DNA from: Christensenella hongkongensis | GTDB taxonomy: Bacteria; Bacillota; Clostridia; Christensenellales; Christensenellaceae | Reading direction: 5' to 3' | Assembly (NCBI RefSeq): GCF_000981035.1 | Contig: NZ_LAYJ01000053.1 | Location: 22,529 to 86,528 of the forward strand | DNA: 64,000 nt | Shown here: positions 15,501 to 25,290 of the stretch, piece after piece | Layout of the letters: each line of letters starts with the position of its first letter | Numbering within the stretch: position 1 is the stretch's first letter | Position numbers and translations under genes: made by a program | Notes under the pieces: generated by a model | Database searches by the model: none | Told to the model about the DNA's origin: nothing | Seen by the model: only the letters and a program-made list of their open reading frames with translations

Positions 15501-18500
15501 CGCTGCTACGCCGGACGAACAGGAAGCGCTGGCGCAGTATGTGGGCTGGGGCGGGATACCGGAAGCGTTTGACGAACACAACGATTCCTGGAAAACCGAA
15601 TATGCAGAACTCAAAGGATCGCTGTCCGAAACGGAATATGAATCCTCACGCGCGTCTGTCCTGAATGCCCACTACACCTCTCCTACCGTAATCCGCGCCA
15701 TCTATGACTGCATTGCGGAAATGGGATTTGAAACCGGGAACATTCTGGAGCCATCATGCGGCACGGGAAACTTTTTCGGTATGCTGCCGGATTCCATGAC
15801 AAACAGCAAGCTATATGGGATCGAGCTTGACAGTATCACCGGGCGCATCGCAAAGCAGCTTTATCCGAATGCGGAGATCACAGTACAGGGCTACGAACAC
15901 ACCAACCTGCCGGACAGCTTTTTTGACCTTGCCATTGGCAATGTCCCGTTTGGAAATTACCGCGTGCCGGATAAACGGTACGACAAAAACAAGTTTTCCA
16001 TTCATGATTACTTTTTTGCCAAAACGCTGGACAAGGTGCGCCCGGGCGGGATCGTGGCCTTTGTGGTCAGCCGCTTTACGATGGACAAGAAAGACTCCTC
16101 TGTCCGCAAATATATCGCGGAGCGCGCAGATTTTCTTGGAGCGGTAAGGCTGCCGAATAACGCTTTTTCCAAAAATGCAGGAACAGAGGTCACGGCAGAT
16201 ATCCTGTTCCTGCAAAAGCGCGACAGGCCGCAGGCCGTGGAAGCCGACTGGATACACGCACAGAAAACGGAGGACGGGTATTCTATCAATTCATACTTCA
16301 TAGATCACCCGGAAATGGTACTCGGTATGTTATCCACCGAACATACGCAATACGGTGGAAAAGATGTAAAGTGTGTTCCGATCCCCGGCGCAGACCTCGG
16401 GAAGCAGCTGAAAGAGGCATTGTCGCATATCGACGCGCGCATCACTGACTATGATGTAGAGTTCCCGGAACAGGACGAAACGGAGTCCATCCCAGCCGAT
16501 CCGAATGTGCGCAATTACAGCTATACCCTGCATGACGGAAAGATATATTTCCGGGAAAACAGCCGCATGAACCGCGTGGATGTGTCTTTGACCGCCGAAA
16601 ATCGGATACGCGGCATGATCGGGATACGGGACTGTATGCGCCGCCTGATCGACGTCCAAATGGAAAACGGAACGGAAGAGGAAGTACAGCAGGAACAACG
16701 AAAGCTCAATTCGCTGTACGACAGTTACACCAAAAAATATGGGCTGCTCAATTCGCGCGGCAACAGCATGGCGTTTTCAGACGATTCGGCGTACTTCCTT
16801 ATTTGCTCCCTTGAAATACTGGACGCGGACGGAAAACTAAAACGTAAAGCAGACATGTTTTCCAAACGCACCATCCGGCAGCCGGAAGCCGTTACTTCGG
16901 TGGATACCGCGCAGGAAGCCCTTACGGTATCCCTTGCCGAAAAAGCAAAGGTGGATCTTACATATATGGAGCAGCTTACCGGAATATCCGGCAGCGAGAT
17001 CGTGCGGGAGCTGCGGGGGATCATCTTCCGGGATTTCGGAACGCTGATTTCCGAAGAAATCGAACGGGATTCTTTTGATCCCGAACAATTCCCGCTTGTA
17101 ACAGCCGACGAATACCTGTCCGGCAACGTGCGGGCAAAACTCAAGCAGGCGCTCGGCATTTACAAGGTTTTACAGGAACACGGAGCGGAAGCGGGCTTAC
17201 TGGATACTGTGCGGATACAGGTGGAAGCCCTTGAAAAAGTACAGCCGAAAGACCTGTCCGCAAGCGAGATCGACATACGGCTGGGCGCAACGTGGCTCCC
17301 GCCGGAATATGTCGAGCAGTTTATTTACGAACTGCTGAAGCCGTCCCCTTACCTCAAAACAAAGATCCATGTGCGGTATTCCCCGTCCACCGCCCTTTGG
17401 AATATCTCAAATAAGAACTGGGACGATAAAAACATTGCCGTGACCAATACATACGGAACGAAGCGCGTGGGAGCATACAAGATCATTGAGGAGACGCTTA
17501 ACCTGAAAGACGTGCGCGTCTTTGATAAGCGTACCGATCCCGATGGTACGGAAACCCGTGTACTGAATGTGGAGCAGACCATGATCGCACAGCAGAAACA
17601 GCAGACGATCAAAGACGAATTTCACAAGTGGGTATGGGCGGATATGGACAGGCGGGACGCGCTTACCAGGATATATAACGAAAAGCTCAACGCCATCCGT
17701 CCCCGGGAATATAACGGGAGCCATCTGAGGTTTCCCGGCATGAACCCGGAAATCCGGCTGAAAGAACATCAACTGAACGCAGTGGCGCGGACGGTCTACG
17801 GCGGGAATACCCTGCTCGCGCACGTCGTGGGCGCGGGCAAAACCTACGAGATGACCGCCGCGGCAATGGAACTCAAACGGCTCGGACTGTGTCAGAAGAG
17901 CCTGTTTGTCGTACCCAACCACCTGACCGGACAATGGGGCGCTGAATTCTTGCAGCTTTATCCGTCGGCCAATATCCTTGTGGCAACGAAAAAAGACTTT
18001 GAAACGGCGAACCGGAAAAAGTTTTGCGCGCGTATCGCGTCCGGGGACTATGATGCGGTCATTATTGGACACTCCCAGTTTGAAAAGATACCGCTTTCCA
18101 TGGGACGGCAGATCATGATGATTCGGGAACAGATAGACGAGATCGTCGCGGGTATTGCAGAACTGAAAGAGGCGAACGGCGAACGCTTTACCATCAAGCA
18201 AATGGAAAAAAGTAAAAAACGCCTGGAAGCCAAACTTGCGAAGCTCACGGATACCAGCCGGAAAGACGACGTCGTAACGTTCGAGGAATTGGGTGTGGAC
18301 AGGCTGTTTGTGGACGAGGCGCATTTTTACAAGAACCTGTTCCTGTTCACCAAAATGCGCAATGTAGCGGGGCTTTCCCAAACGGAAGCGCAGAAATCCG
18401 CAGACCTCTTTGGAAAGACGCGGTACCTGGATGAGATCACCGGAGGCCGGGGAACTGTATTTGCCACGGGTACGCCGATCAGCAACAGCATGACGGAACT

Positions 18501-19323
18501 GTATACCATGCAGCGCTACCTCCAGTATTCATTACTTCAAAAAAATGATCTGGTACATTTTGACGCATGGGCGTCAACCTTTGGCGAGACCGTAACGGCG
18601 CTTGAACTGAAACCGGAAGGAACGGGATACAGGCTGCGCACACGGTTCGCCCGCTTTTACAATCTGCCGGAACTGCTTGCCATGTTCAAGGAGTGCGCGG
18701 ATATACGGACGGCGGACACATTGGATTTGCCTGTTCCGGAAGCAAACTATCATACGGTAGTGACAAAGTCAAGCGACTTTCAAAAAGAGATGGTAGCGGA
18801 ATTTGCAGATCGTGCCGATGTGGTGCGGAGCGGAAAAATGGATCCAACAATAGACAATATGCTGAAAATTACCAACGACGGGCGCAAGCTCGCGCTTGAC
18901 CAGCGCATCCTGAACTCTATGCTGGAGGACGATCCGCAAAGCAAAATAAATGCCTGCGTGGAAAATATCTTAAAAGTGTACCGGGATACAACAGATCAAA
19001 AAGGAACGCAGCTGGTGTTCTCTGATCTTTCCACGCCGCAGGGAGCTTTGGAACTGACTAAAGACGAAAACGGCGTATATTCCCTGCCGAACGGCTTTTC
19101 CAATGTCTACGAAGATATACGGGTAAAGCTTCTGAACAAAGGCATACCGCGCGATGAGATCGCCTTTATTCACGAGGCGAATACGGACGCGAAAAAAATT
19201 GACCTGTTTTCCAAAGTGCGGAGCGGAAAGGTGCGTATCCTCATGGGATCGACTTCTAAAATGGGCGCCGGGACCAACGTACAGGACAGGCTTGCGGCGC
19301 TCCATCATGTCGATGTGCCGTGG
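12505..19323 (+). CDS. Giant ICE DNA methylase/SNF2-like helicase, exon 1
   Basis: 2273 codons, joined in frame to 21690-22619 when the group II intron is removed; the full protein is 2582 residues. The TTG start follows AGGAGGTACATATC. After N-terminal ICE-specific domains and a disordered linker (about 255-420) come an N6-adenine methylase region (motif I EPSCGTGNF near residue 1081, NVPFG in place of NPPY near 1145) and a superfamily 2 helicase (AGKT Walker A near 1775, DEAH box in FVDEAHFYKN near 1935, ATGTPISNSM near 1989, MGAGTNVQ near 2252). Exon 1 stops inside helicase motif VI, after VDVPW. Such LtrC-like proteins are thought to process transferred DNA and protect it from restriction. 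Confidence 0.92.
13337..13687 (+). CDS. tnpV: TnpV-like protein overprinted inside the methylase/helicase gene
   Basis: 116 residues in a second reading frame wholly inside the host gene. It has its own start behind GAAAGGAGTAAAGAAT. The sequence has the TnpV layout as known from Tn4451-type elements: GKYGRMRRTFLQDHR, LYNSLLLNGKLTEHL, MAQDEGVTEELKASD and WTGLMNNLKQAAEEAVIHDL. In the host frame the same DNA codes for low-complexity Glu/Arg/Gly/Pro-rich linker (about residues 278-395), which can tolerate almost any sequence. So the linker was most likely created when tnpV slipped into the gene without breaking its frame. The function of TnpV is not known. Confidence 0.8.
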   Translation: MEITYKEKNGQMIPELTMPRQPQEKIGKYGRMRRTFLQDHRKGLYNSLLLNGKLTEHLIEVDRKVRGIVELAITKMAQDEGVTEELKASDPMKWTGLMNNLKQAAEEAVIHDLIYN

Positions 19324-19933
19324 GTGCGACTTGAAGTCGCATAGATAATTGTTTAACTGAATAAAGATTAAACCCGCTATTCCGTTAGCGGTAGCCTAGT
19401 GACACATGGAAGACTGGCAACGGTCTTTTGTGAAGCTGTCACGACAATGTAGCCCTCCGGTAATTCGGAGAAGCCAAAACCGCGAGGTGAGGGCGAGCCT
19501 GCGAGCATCAATGTGGGCGGGGCGCTAGGCTTGGGTAGTATGGCTAACATACGTGAACTGTCGTGTAAACATCGTAACGTCCAACGAGCCAAAGATGCTG
19601 ACAGGCTCCAGCCCAAAATGGGAAGCAGCCAGATAATCCCTTCCATGGTGGGATTACACGGATAAGTGCGCTGCCGGTGGATGAGACAGAGCCTAACCTA
19701 CCTATTGTTATCTATGCGGAACAAGGTAAGCCTGTATCTCTCCTACAATGTAGGGAAGCTGCCCGTAAGGGCCGCCGATAGGGATGCAGGTAGAGGAAGT
19801 GCGGAAAAAGCGAATGCTGCTTTGTAATGAAGCAGATAGGGGTTTAGACGTTACCCCACACGAAAGTGGGCAGACTTCCGCAACGGTGGTTCTTTACAAG
19901 AAACCTATGGAACTTTTGAAAGGAGCAAAGCAA

Positions 19934-21571
19934 ATGAACGCGAGTAAAACAGCGTGTGCAGCACCTAACTTGGAGCTGGCATGGGAGTCCATTGACTGGA
20001 CAAAATGCGAAGCTGAGGTTAAAAAGCTACAGGAACGTATTGTAAAGGCTAGAAAGGAAGGCAGACACGGTAAGGTGAAAGCCTTGCAGTGGACGCTGAC
20101 ACACTCTTTTTCGGCAAAAGCAATCGCCATAAAAAGGGTGACAACTAACGAAGGGAAAAAGACAGCAGGGGTAGACGGTATCATATGGTCTACCGACAAA
20201 GAAAAAGTGGAGGCCATTCTGGAGCTAAAGAGGAAGGGCTACAAACCACAGCCATTACGCAGAGTATTCATCAAGAAAAGCAACGGAAAGTTGCGCCCGC
20301 TTGGGATACCTACAATGAAAGATCGGGCGATGCAAGCGTTGTATTTGCTTGCGTTGGAACCGATAGCAGAGATGACAGCCGATCCGCATTCCTACGGATT
20401 TCGCAAAGGGCGGTGCTGTCAGGATGCGATTCAGCAGTGCCACACGATCTTGTCGCATGGTTACTCTCCCCAATGGGTTTTAGAGGGAGACATCAAAGGT
20501 TGTTTTGACCATATTAGCCACGAGTGGCTGCTCGGAAATATTCCGACAGACACAAAGATATTGGAACAATGGTTAAAATGCGGGGTGATCTTCAACGGGG
20601 AACTATACCGGACGGAAGAAGGAACGATGCAGGGCGGAATTATTTCGCCCGCCCTTGCGAACATGGCATTGGACGGTATTCAGGCAATGTTGGCACAACG
20701 GTACAAACGGCATTCCCGAAACGGGAAGCTGTATTCGCCGATGGTAAATATGGTTCGTTACGCGGATGATTTTATCATAACAAGTGCTGACAGGGATGTT
20801 TTGGAGAAAGAGATAAAGCCGATGTTAGTGGAGTTTCTTGCCGCGCGCGGACTGGAGCTGTCGGAAGAAAAGACGGTAGTGACACACATAGATGATGGAT
20901 TTGATTTTCTAGGATTCAATATTAGGAAGTTCAAAGAAACATTGTTGACACAGCCATCCAAGAAAAGCACCAAAAGGTTTTTGGATGGAATCCGTCATAC
21001 GATTGACAGCAACAAATCGTGCACGCAGGAGACATTGATCCGGCTTCTGAATCCAAAGATTACCGGATGGGCAAACTATTACAGATGCGGCGCATCATCA
21101 AAAACTTTCCAAAAGGTAGATCATCAGATATTTTGTAAATTATGGCAGTGGGCGAAAAGGCGGCATCCGAAAAAGGGAAAGCGCTGGATCGCAAACAAAT
21201 ACTTCCATTACTACAAGGGGCAAAACTGGCGGTTTCTCGTGAAGCTGGATAAAAATGGCAAAGAAGACATATTTCCTTTGAAATTGGCTTTTGATACCAA
21301 GATAATCCGGCATCAAAAGATCGTCAGTAAAGCCAATCCATTTGATCGTGAATGGAAAAGTTACTTTGAGGAAAGAATGACCTACAAAATGCTGTTATCC
21401 CTAAAGGGAAGAAAATCCTTAATGTATATGTGGAAAAAGCAGGATAAAAAGTGCCCGCTTTGCGGACAACCAATCACTGCCGAAACCCAATGGAATGTAC
21501 GGGAAGAAAAAGCGGATGGAAGAACAGTCCGGCTGCTCGTGCATGCCAAATGCTACAAAGAAAATCGTTAG
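19934..21571 (+). CDS. ltrA: Group II intron-encoded reverse transcriptase/maturase (LtrA type)
   Basis: 545 residues from ATG 19934, chosen because AAAGGAGCAAAGCAA precedes it; the frame is open 50 codons further up. RT blocks are clear: RRVFIKKSNGKLRPLGIPT (RT2), PHSYGFRKGRCCQDAI (RT3), VLEGDIKGCFDHI (RT4), EGTMQGGIISPALANMAL (RT5) and the catalytic VRYADDF (RT6) near residue 275. The maturase X domain follows (GWANYYR..., KTFQKVDHQI). The C-terminus keeps the HNH zinc pattern (CPLCGQ, HAKC) but not the usual HH of the catalytic core. It assists splicing and copies the intron RNA into DNA during homing. Confidence 0.95.
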   Translation: MNASKTACAAPNLELAWESIDWTKCEAEVKKLQERIVKARKEGRHGKVKALQWTLTHSFSAKAIAIKRVTTNEGKKTAGVDGIIWSTDKEKVEAILELKRKGYKPQPLRRVFIKKSNGKLRPLGIPTMKDRAMQALYLLALEPIAEMTADPHSYGFRKGRCCQDAIQQCHTILSHGYSPQWVLEGDIKGCFDHISHEWLLGNIPTDTKILEQWLKCGVIFNGELYRTEEGTMQGGIISPALANMALDGIQAMLAQRYKRHSRNGKLYSPMVNMVRYADDFIITSADRDVLEKEIKPMLVEFLAARGLELSEEKTVVTHIDDGFDFLGFNIRKFKETLLTQPSKKSTKRFLDGIRHTIDSNKSCTQETLIRLLNPKITGWANYYRCGASSKTFQKVDHQIFCKLWQWAKRRHPKKGKRWIANKYFHYYKGQNWRFLVKLDKNGKEDIFPLKLAFDTKIIRHQKIVSKANPFDREWKSYFEERMTYKMLLSLKGRKSLMYMWKKQDKKCPLCGQPITAETQWNVREEKADGRTVRLLVHAKCYKENR

Positions 21572-21614
21572 TTGACTAGCTGGCCTTTAGAATGATAAAG
21601 GCTTAGAACTGCTT

Positions 21615-21689
21615 GAGCCGTATGAGGGGAAACTCTCACGTACGGTTCTTAGAGGGGAAGGCGGCAGTAATGCCGCCGACCTACTCGAC
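21615..21689 (+). ncRNA. Domains V and VI of group II intron 1
   Basis: Domain V is the canonical 34-base hairpin: GAGCCGTATGAG, GGAAAC loop region, CTCTCACGTACGGTTC, with paired arms and a central bulge. Domain VI (21651-21689) has the stem GGCGGC/GCCGCC followed by GACCTACTCGAC, which holds the likely branch-point adenosine and the 3' splice site. Confidence 0.93.
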
Positions 21690-22619
21690 CGCCCCGCTGA
21701 CATCGAGCAGCGCGAAGGGCGCGCGATCCGGCAGGGAAACAACAACGAATCCGTAGATATTTTCCGGTATGTGACGGAGAATACGTTCGACGCATATATG
21801 TGGCAGACCATAGAAAGCAAACAGAAGTATATTGGGCAGATCATGACTTCAAAGGCTCCTGTCCGCTCATGCGAGGACGTGGACGAGGCCGCCCTTTCCT
21901 ATGCGGAGGTCAAAATGCTCGCAACGGGCAATCCCTACATCAAAGAGAAAATGGACCTCGACATCGCCGTATCGAGGCTGCGGCTGCTGCAATCGGATTA
22001 TTTGAGCCGAAGGTATGAACTGGAGGACAAAGTAGCCAAACATTACCCTGTGATGATCGAACATACGAAAGAAACGGTTCGGGGGCTTAAGGCGGACATG
22101 GAGCTGCTCAGGCAGCATCAGAGCGAGGACTTCCCCGGTATGGAGATAGAAGGCGTACTGTTCAAGGAAAAAGCGGCGGCAGGCGCGGCAATCGTGGAAC
22201 TCTGTAAACGGGCAAAAGATTCAAACGAACGGGAGATCGGGACGTATAAGGGATTCAAAATGCTGCTTTCGTTTGATACGTTTGACCGTCATTTCAAGCT
22301 GAACTGCAAAGGAACGATGTCCCATGTCACAGAGCTTGGAGCGGACGCGCTTGGGAACATGACGCGGATCGAGAATACCCTGAAAGGCGTCGCGGACAGA
22401 GCCAAGGCCAACGAGGAAAAATTGCAGGAGCTTCGGCGGCAGATGGAAAACGCGAAAGAAGAGATCGGGAGGCCGTTTAAGCAGGAACAGGAACTCAAAG
22501 AAAAAGCGGAACGCCTCACAGCGGTAAACGCACTGCTTAATCTCGGTGATGCGACGCCCGAAGCGGTGGACACGACGCCGGAGGAAACGCAGGAAAAGAC
22601 ACAGGAAATACAACGATAG
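21690..22619 (+). CDS. Methylase/helicase, exon 2 (C-terminal 309 residues)
   Basis: Starts in phase 0 with RPADIEQREGRAIRQGN, the arginine-rich helicase motif VI, then FRYVTENTFDAYMWQTIESKQKYIGQIM as in SNF2-like ICE helicases, and finishes in a long coiled coil (about the last 130 residues) with a Glu/Thr-rich tail. Without splicing only an inactive C-terminal piece could be made, from an internal ATG such as 21771. It overlaps nothing and is followed 14 bases later by the primase-like gene. Confidence 0.92.
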   Translation, partial: RPADIEQREGRAIRQGNNNESVDIFRYVTENTFDAYMWQTIESKQKYIGQIMTSKAPVRSCEDVDEAALSYAEVKMLATGNPYIKEKMDLDIAVSRLRLLQSDYLSRRYELEDKVAKHYPVMIEHTKETVRGLKADMELLRQHQSEDFPGMEIEGVLFKEKAAAGAAIVELCKRAKDSNEREIGTYKGFKMLLSFDTFDRHFKLNCKGTMSHVTELGADALGNMTRIENTLKGVADRAKANEEKLQELRRQMENAKEEIGRPFKQEQELKEKAERLTAVNALLNLGDATPEAVDTTPEETQEKTQEIQR

Positions 22620-22633
22620 ATGGAGGAAGCGAT

Positions 22634-23638
22634 ATGGGAATACCAAAACAGGTACATCCTGTAACACGGGAGCAGATCGAGGCGGCAAAACGTCCCGATC
22701 TGTTTTCATATTTGAGTCAATATGAACCGGACGAATTGGTACGGGTATCTGGGAATATCTACTGCACCCGGACGCATGACAGTCTGAAAATCTCCAACGG
22801 AAAATGGTTTTGGTGGTCGCGCGGGATCGGCGGCAGAAGCGCGCTGGATTACCTGATCAAAGTGCGCGGTATGGGATTTGTACAGGCAGTGGAACATCTA
22901 TGTGATAAAGACAAATATCTTGCCCCGATGCCCAGATACACAAGCCAACCTAAACCAAAGCCGCCTTTCATTCTTCCGGAGCGGAATATAAATAACGACC
23001 GGGTGATGCGTTATCTCACTGCACGCGGTATCTCCCCTGCCCTGCTTCAAGTCTGCATTGAAAAAGGAACGGTTTATGAGGAACGGAAGTATGGAAACTG
23101 CTGTTTCGTTGGGTATGATTGCACAGGGAAAGCGCAGTATGCCATGATTAGAAGCAGTAATCCCGCTTCCACATTTATGCGGGAAGCGGAGGGAAGCAAT
23201 AAGGAATATTCGTTCCGCATCCCGTTCCTGTCTGAAAACGATACGGTATATGTTTGTGAAAGCGCCATCGACCTGCTGTCTCTCGCAACCCTACGAATGA
23301 GGAAAGGCATAGACATAAGGCAGGAAAACTATCTCTCCTTATCCGGCGTTTATCAGCCAAAAGAAGTGATACGGGAAACGCCGCTCCCAGCAGCCCTTGC
23401 CCGTTTTCTCAAAGAAAACGGCAATATCCGCAATATTTCCCTGCGGCTCGATAGCGACCTTGCAGGGCAAAGAGCGGCGCACACCATACAGATATTGCTG
23501 GAAAACAGCGGATATACCGTAACATACGATCCGCCGGAATGTGGAAAGGATTATAACGATATGCTGATGAAAAGCAAAGGATTATCTAAAATCCGTACAA
23601 GGCAGTCAAATCATGTTATAAGGGAGGAAGCAAGATGA
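22634..23638 (+). CDS. DUF3991/TOPRIM primase-like protein
   Basis: 334 residues. The N-terminal part has the CHC2-like theme of DUF3991 (VSGNIYCTRTHDSLKI, WFWWSRGIGGRSALDYL). The TOPRIM domain shows the glutamate in VYVCESAIDLLSL and the D-x-D of LRLDSDLAGQRAA. DUF3991/TOPRIM proteins are standard ICE and plasmid companions of relaxases and are taken to prime second-strand synthesis after transfer. It follows the helicase at 14 bases and overlaps the DpnD/PcfM gene by four bases, so it is in the same operon. Confidence 0.87.
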   Translation: MGIPKQVHPVTREQIEAAKRPDLFSYLSQYEPDELVRVSGNIYCTRTHDSLKISNGKWFWWSRGIGGRSALDYLIKVRGMGFVQAVEHLCDKDKYLAPMPRYTSQPKPKPPFILPERNINNDRVMRYLTARGISPALLQVCIEKGTVYEERKYGNCCFVGYDCTGKAQYAMIRSSNPASTFMREAEGSNKEYSFRIPFLSENDTVYVCESAIDLLSLATLRMRKGIDIRQENYLSLSGVYQPKEVIRETPLPAALARFLKENGNIRNISLRLDSDLAGQRAAHTIQILLENSGYTVTYDPPECGKDYNDMLMKSKGLSKIRTRQSNHVIREEAR

Positions 23639-23838
23639 AACAGCCATATAGGGTAACAATAACCGAAACATTGTCCATGACAGTAGAGGTAGCAGCCGCA
23701 GACAGACGGGAAGCCGAACAGCTCGTATCGGCTCAATGGTATAGGGGGGAATACATTTTGGATGCAGATCATTTTACAGGTGTTGAATTTCACGGGCAAA
23801 GAGCACATAAAAAGTTGTCGCGGGAGGATGCAAGATGA
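23635..23838 (+). CDS. DpnD/PcfM-family small protein
   Basis: 67 residues. The pattern YRVTITETLSMTVEVAAADRREAEQLV...YILDADHFTGVEF is that of the DpnD/PcfM family, one strand-helix-strand unit of unknown function common in conjugative elements. Its ATG overlaps the primase stop (ATGA) and its own stop overlaps the ATG at 23835 of the frame leading to the next regulator, so it is tightly packed. Confidence 0.75.
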   Translation: MKQPYRVTITETLSMTVEVAAADRREAEQLVSAQWYRGEYILDADHFTGVEFHGQRAHKKLSREDAR

Positions 23839-23850
23839 GTATTCACTTGA

Positions 23851-23879
23851 TTGACAATAGTTCGGTAAACCGATATAAT
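23851..23879 (+). promoter_or_regulatory. Consensus promoter of the HTH/nucleotidyltransferase pair
   Basis: Perfect TTGACA and TATAAT with a 17-base spacer, the best sigma-A promoter in the ICE. It ends 24 bases before the chosen start of the HTH gene, so this pair can be transcribed on its own, apart from the transfer operon around it. Confidence 0.88.
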
Positions 23880-23903
23880 CATTCTAAAGGCAGGTGGATG
23901 ATC

Positions 23904-24491
23904 ATGTTGTTAAATGATTTACTCGCGGAAAGAAAACTCTCACGCTATCGGCTGGCAAAAGATAGTGGAGTACCTCAGACTACGGTCGTTGATATTTGTT
24001 CTGGAAAAGCGAAGATTGAAAAATGTTCTGCCGGAACCTTATATCGGATCGCAAAGGCTCTGAATGTGCCAATGGAAAAACTGATTGAAGATGAGATCGC
24101 TGACGTTGACGCAGTTCCTTTAAGAAGCGGATTTGAGGTATTTAAGAACAATATCCGTCATCTTGTAAAAGATATGGGTGACCTTGATTTTATCATTGAC
24201 ATATTGGAAAAAGATGAGATACGTAAGCTCTATGACAGAAAATGGTATCCTGAAAGCCTGTATCTGCTTGCGATGGTGGATTACCTTTGCAGCGAAAACA
24301 ACATTCCGTTGTGCAAAAACTATAACGATATCCGTGCGCAAAAACTAAAGACTGTCATCTACCCTTCCAGTGTGATCGCTGCCGCCAGCGCTATGAACGA
24401 CGATACGATCAGGCAGGAAAGCCTAAATGCAGCCATTCCTGAGTTTATGCAATTTAATATTGTGGAAAGCGAGGTGCGTGATGTCTATTGA
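23904..24491 (+). CDS. XRE-type HTH protein paired with a nucleotidyltransferase
   Basis: 195 residues from ATG 23904 (23898 is possible); AGGCAGGTGG lies just upstream. Residues 1-60 are an XRE helix-turn-helix (LNDLLAERKLSRYRLAKDSGVPQTTVVDICSGK...TLYRIAKALNVPMEKL). The remainder is a helical domain with IIDILEKDEIRKLYDRKWYPESLYLLAMVDYL. It overlaps the following nucleotidyltransferase by 11 bases. The arrangement, a DNA-binding partner followed by an AbiEii-like enzyme, is that of type IV-like toxin-antitoxin/abortive infection pairs, with this protein as the likely repressor and antidote. Confidence 0.8.
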   Translation: MLLNDLLAERKLSRYRLAKDSGVPQTTVVDICSGKAKIEKCSAGTLYRIAKALNVPMEKLIEDEIADVDAVPLRSGFEVFKNNIRHLVKDMGDLDFIIDILEKDEIRKLYDRKWYPESLYLLAMVDYLCSENNIPLCKNYNDIRAQKLKTVIYPSSVIAAASAMNDDTIRQESLNAAIPEFMQFNIVESEVRDVY

Positions 24492-25212
24492 GCCGATATT
24501 TACACAGGAAAACCTTGACCGTTATTTGAAGGAATTGGCAAAAGAATTTCGCAGGTTGAACGGAAAGACAATGCCAGCGGAGATCGTGCTTATCGGCGGT
24601 GCGGCGATCCTCGTGAATTACGGATTTCGGGAAATGACTTACGATATTGACGCCGTTATATCCGCGTCTTCTGTTATGAAAGAAGCCATTAACCATGTGG
24701 GAGACGCCCACCATCTTCCGCACGGTTGGCTGAATACGGATTTTGTCAGGACGCGATCCTATACACCAAAATTGATCGAGTATTCGACCTACTATAAGAC
24801 ATTTTCAAATATCCTTACGGTGCGAACCGTCTCGGCAGAGTACCTGATTGCCATGAAACTGACGTCCGGCAGGAAATATAAGAACGATCTTTCGGATATT
24901 ATAGGTATATTGCGCGAACATGACCGCATGGGAAGGCCTATTGACATGGAGCGGATCGACGCCGCTATGCTCGCGCTTTATGGTAGTTGGGAGAGCGTAC
25001 CGGAAGATTCAGTCTCTTTTATCAAAAACGTTACAGCGAATGGAGACTATGAACGGTTATATCAGGAATACCGCAGTGAGGAAACAATGAGCCGCGAGGC
25101 TTTGCTTGAATTTAATCGGGATTACCCAAATGCTGTGAAAGAAGATAATATCAATGAGATACTAAAAATTGCAAGAGCCAGAAAGCATGACCGGAATGAA
25201 CCGGAACGATAA
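24481..25212 (+). CDS. Nucleotidyltransferase (DUF6036/AbiEii-like), probable toxin
   Basis: 243 residues; ATG 24481 follows GCGAGGTGCGTG. The fold is shown by VLIGGAAILVNYGFREMTYDIDAVI: the GG(A) box and the D-x-D metal site of the nucleotidyltransferase superfamily. EYLIAMKLTSGRKYKNDLSDI near residue 125 is the usual downstream motif (K...R.KD..DI). AbiEii/MenT relatives add nucleotides to tRNA and stop growth. It is coupled to the HTH gene by an 11-base overlap and followed by a terminator. It ends RNEPER. Confidence 0.78.
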   Translation: MSIEPIFTQENLDRYLKELAKEFRRLNGKTMPAEIVLIGGAAILVNYGFREMTYDIDAVISASSVMKEAINHVGDAHHLPHGWLNTDFVRTRSYTPKLIEYSTYYKTFSNILTVRTVSAEYLIAMKLTSGRKYKNDLSDIIGILREHDRMGRPIDMERIDAAMLALYGSWESVPEDSVSFIKNVTANGDYERLYQEYRSEETMSREALLEFNRDYPNAVKEDNINEILKIARARKHDRNEPER

Positions 25213-25234
25213 AACATTCTCAGATTATGGAGAG

Positions 25235-25261
25235 AGCATCCTCAGATGAGGGTGCTTTTTT
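25235..25261 (+). terminator. Terminator of the HTH/nucleotidyltransferase pair
   Basis: AGCATCCTC/GAGGGTGCT stem (one G-T pair) with a four-base AGAT loop, then TTTTT. Confidence 0.85.
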
Positions 25262-25290
25262 ACTGCAAAAGATATTTAGAAGGAGGCCAG

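Larger units (their letters stand above)
19324..21689 (+). mobile_element. Group II intron 1, with reverse transcriptase, in the methylase/helicase gene
   Basis: 2366 bases. It starts with GTGCG (the 5' consensus GUGYG) right after codon TGG and ends in CGAC (the AY 3' end). Removing it joins VDVPW to RPADIEQREGRAIRQGN, restoring helicase motif VI exactly and in frame. Domain V is at 21615-21648 and domain VI with a probable branch-point A follows. The ORF lies in the domain IV position. Insertion in the sense direction means the gene still works if splicing is efficient. Confidence 0.95.

Noticed and set aside
17407..18381. 324-codon minus-strand ORF inside the methylase/helicase gene
   Set aside because: Antisense of the helicase core; no start context or known motif.
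21771..22619. Independent 282-residue gene after the intron
   Set aside because: It is the in-frame C-terminal exon of the methylase/helicase; motif VI begins 27 codons earlier at 21690.
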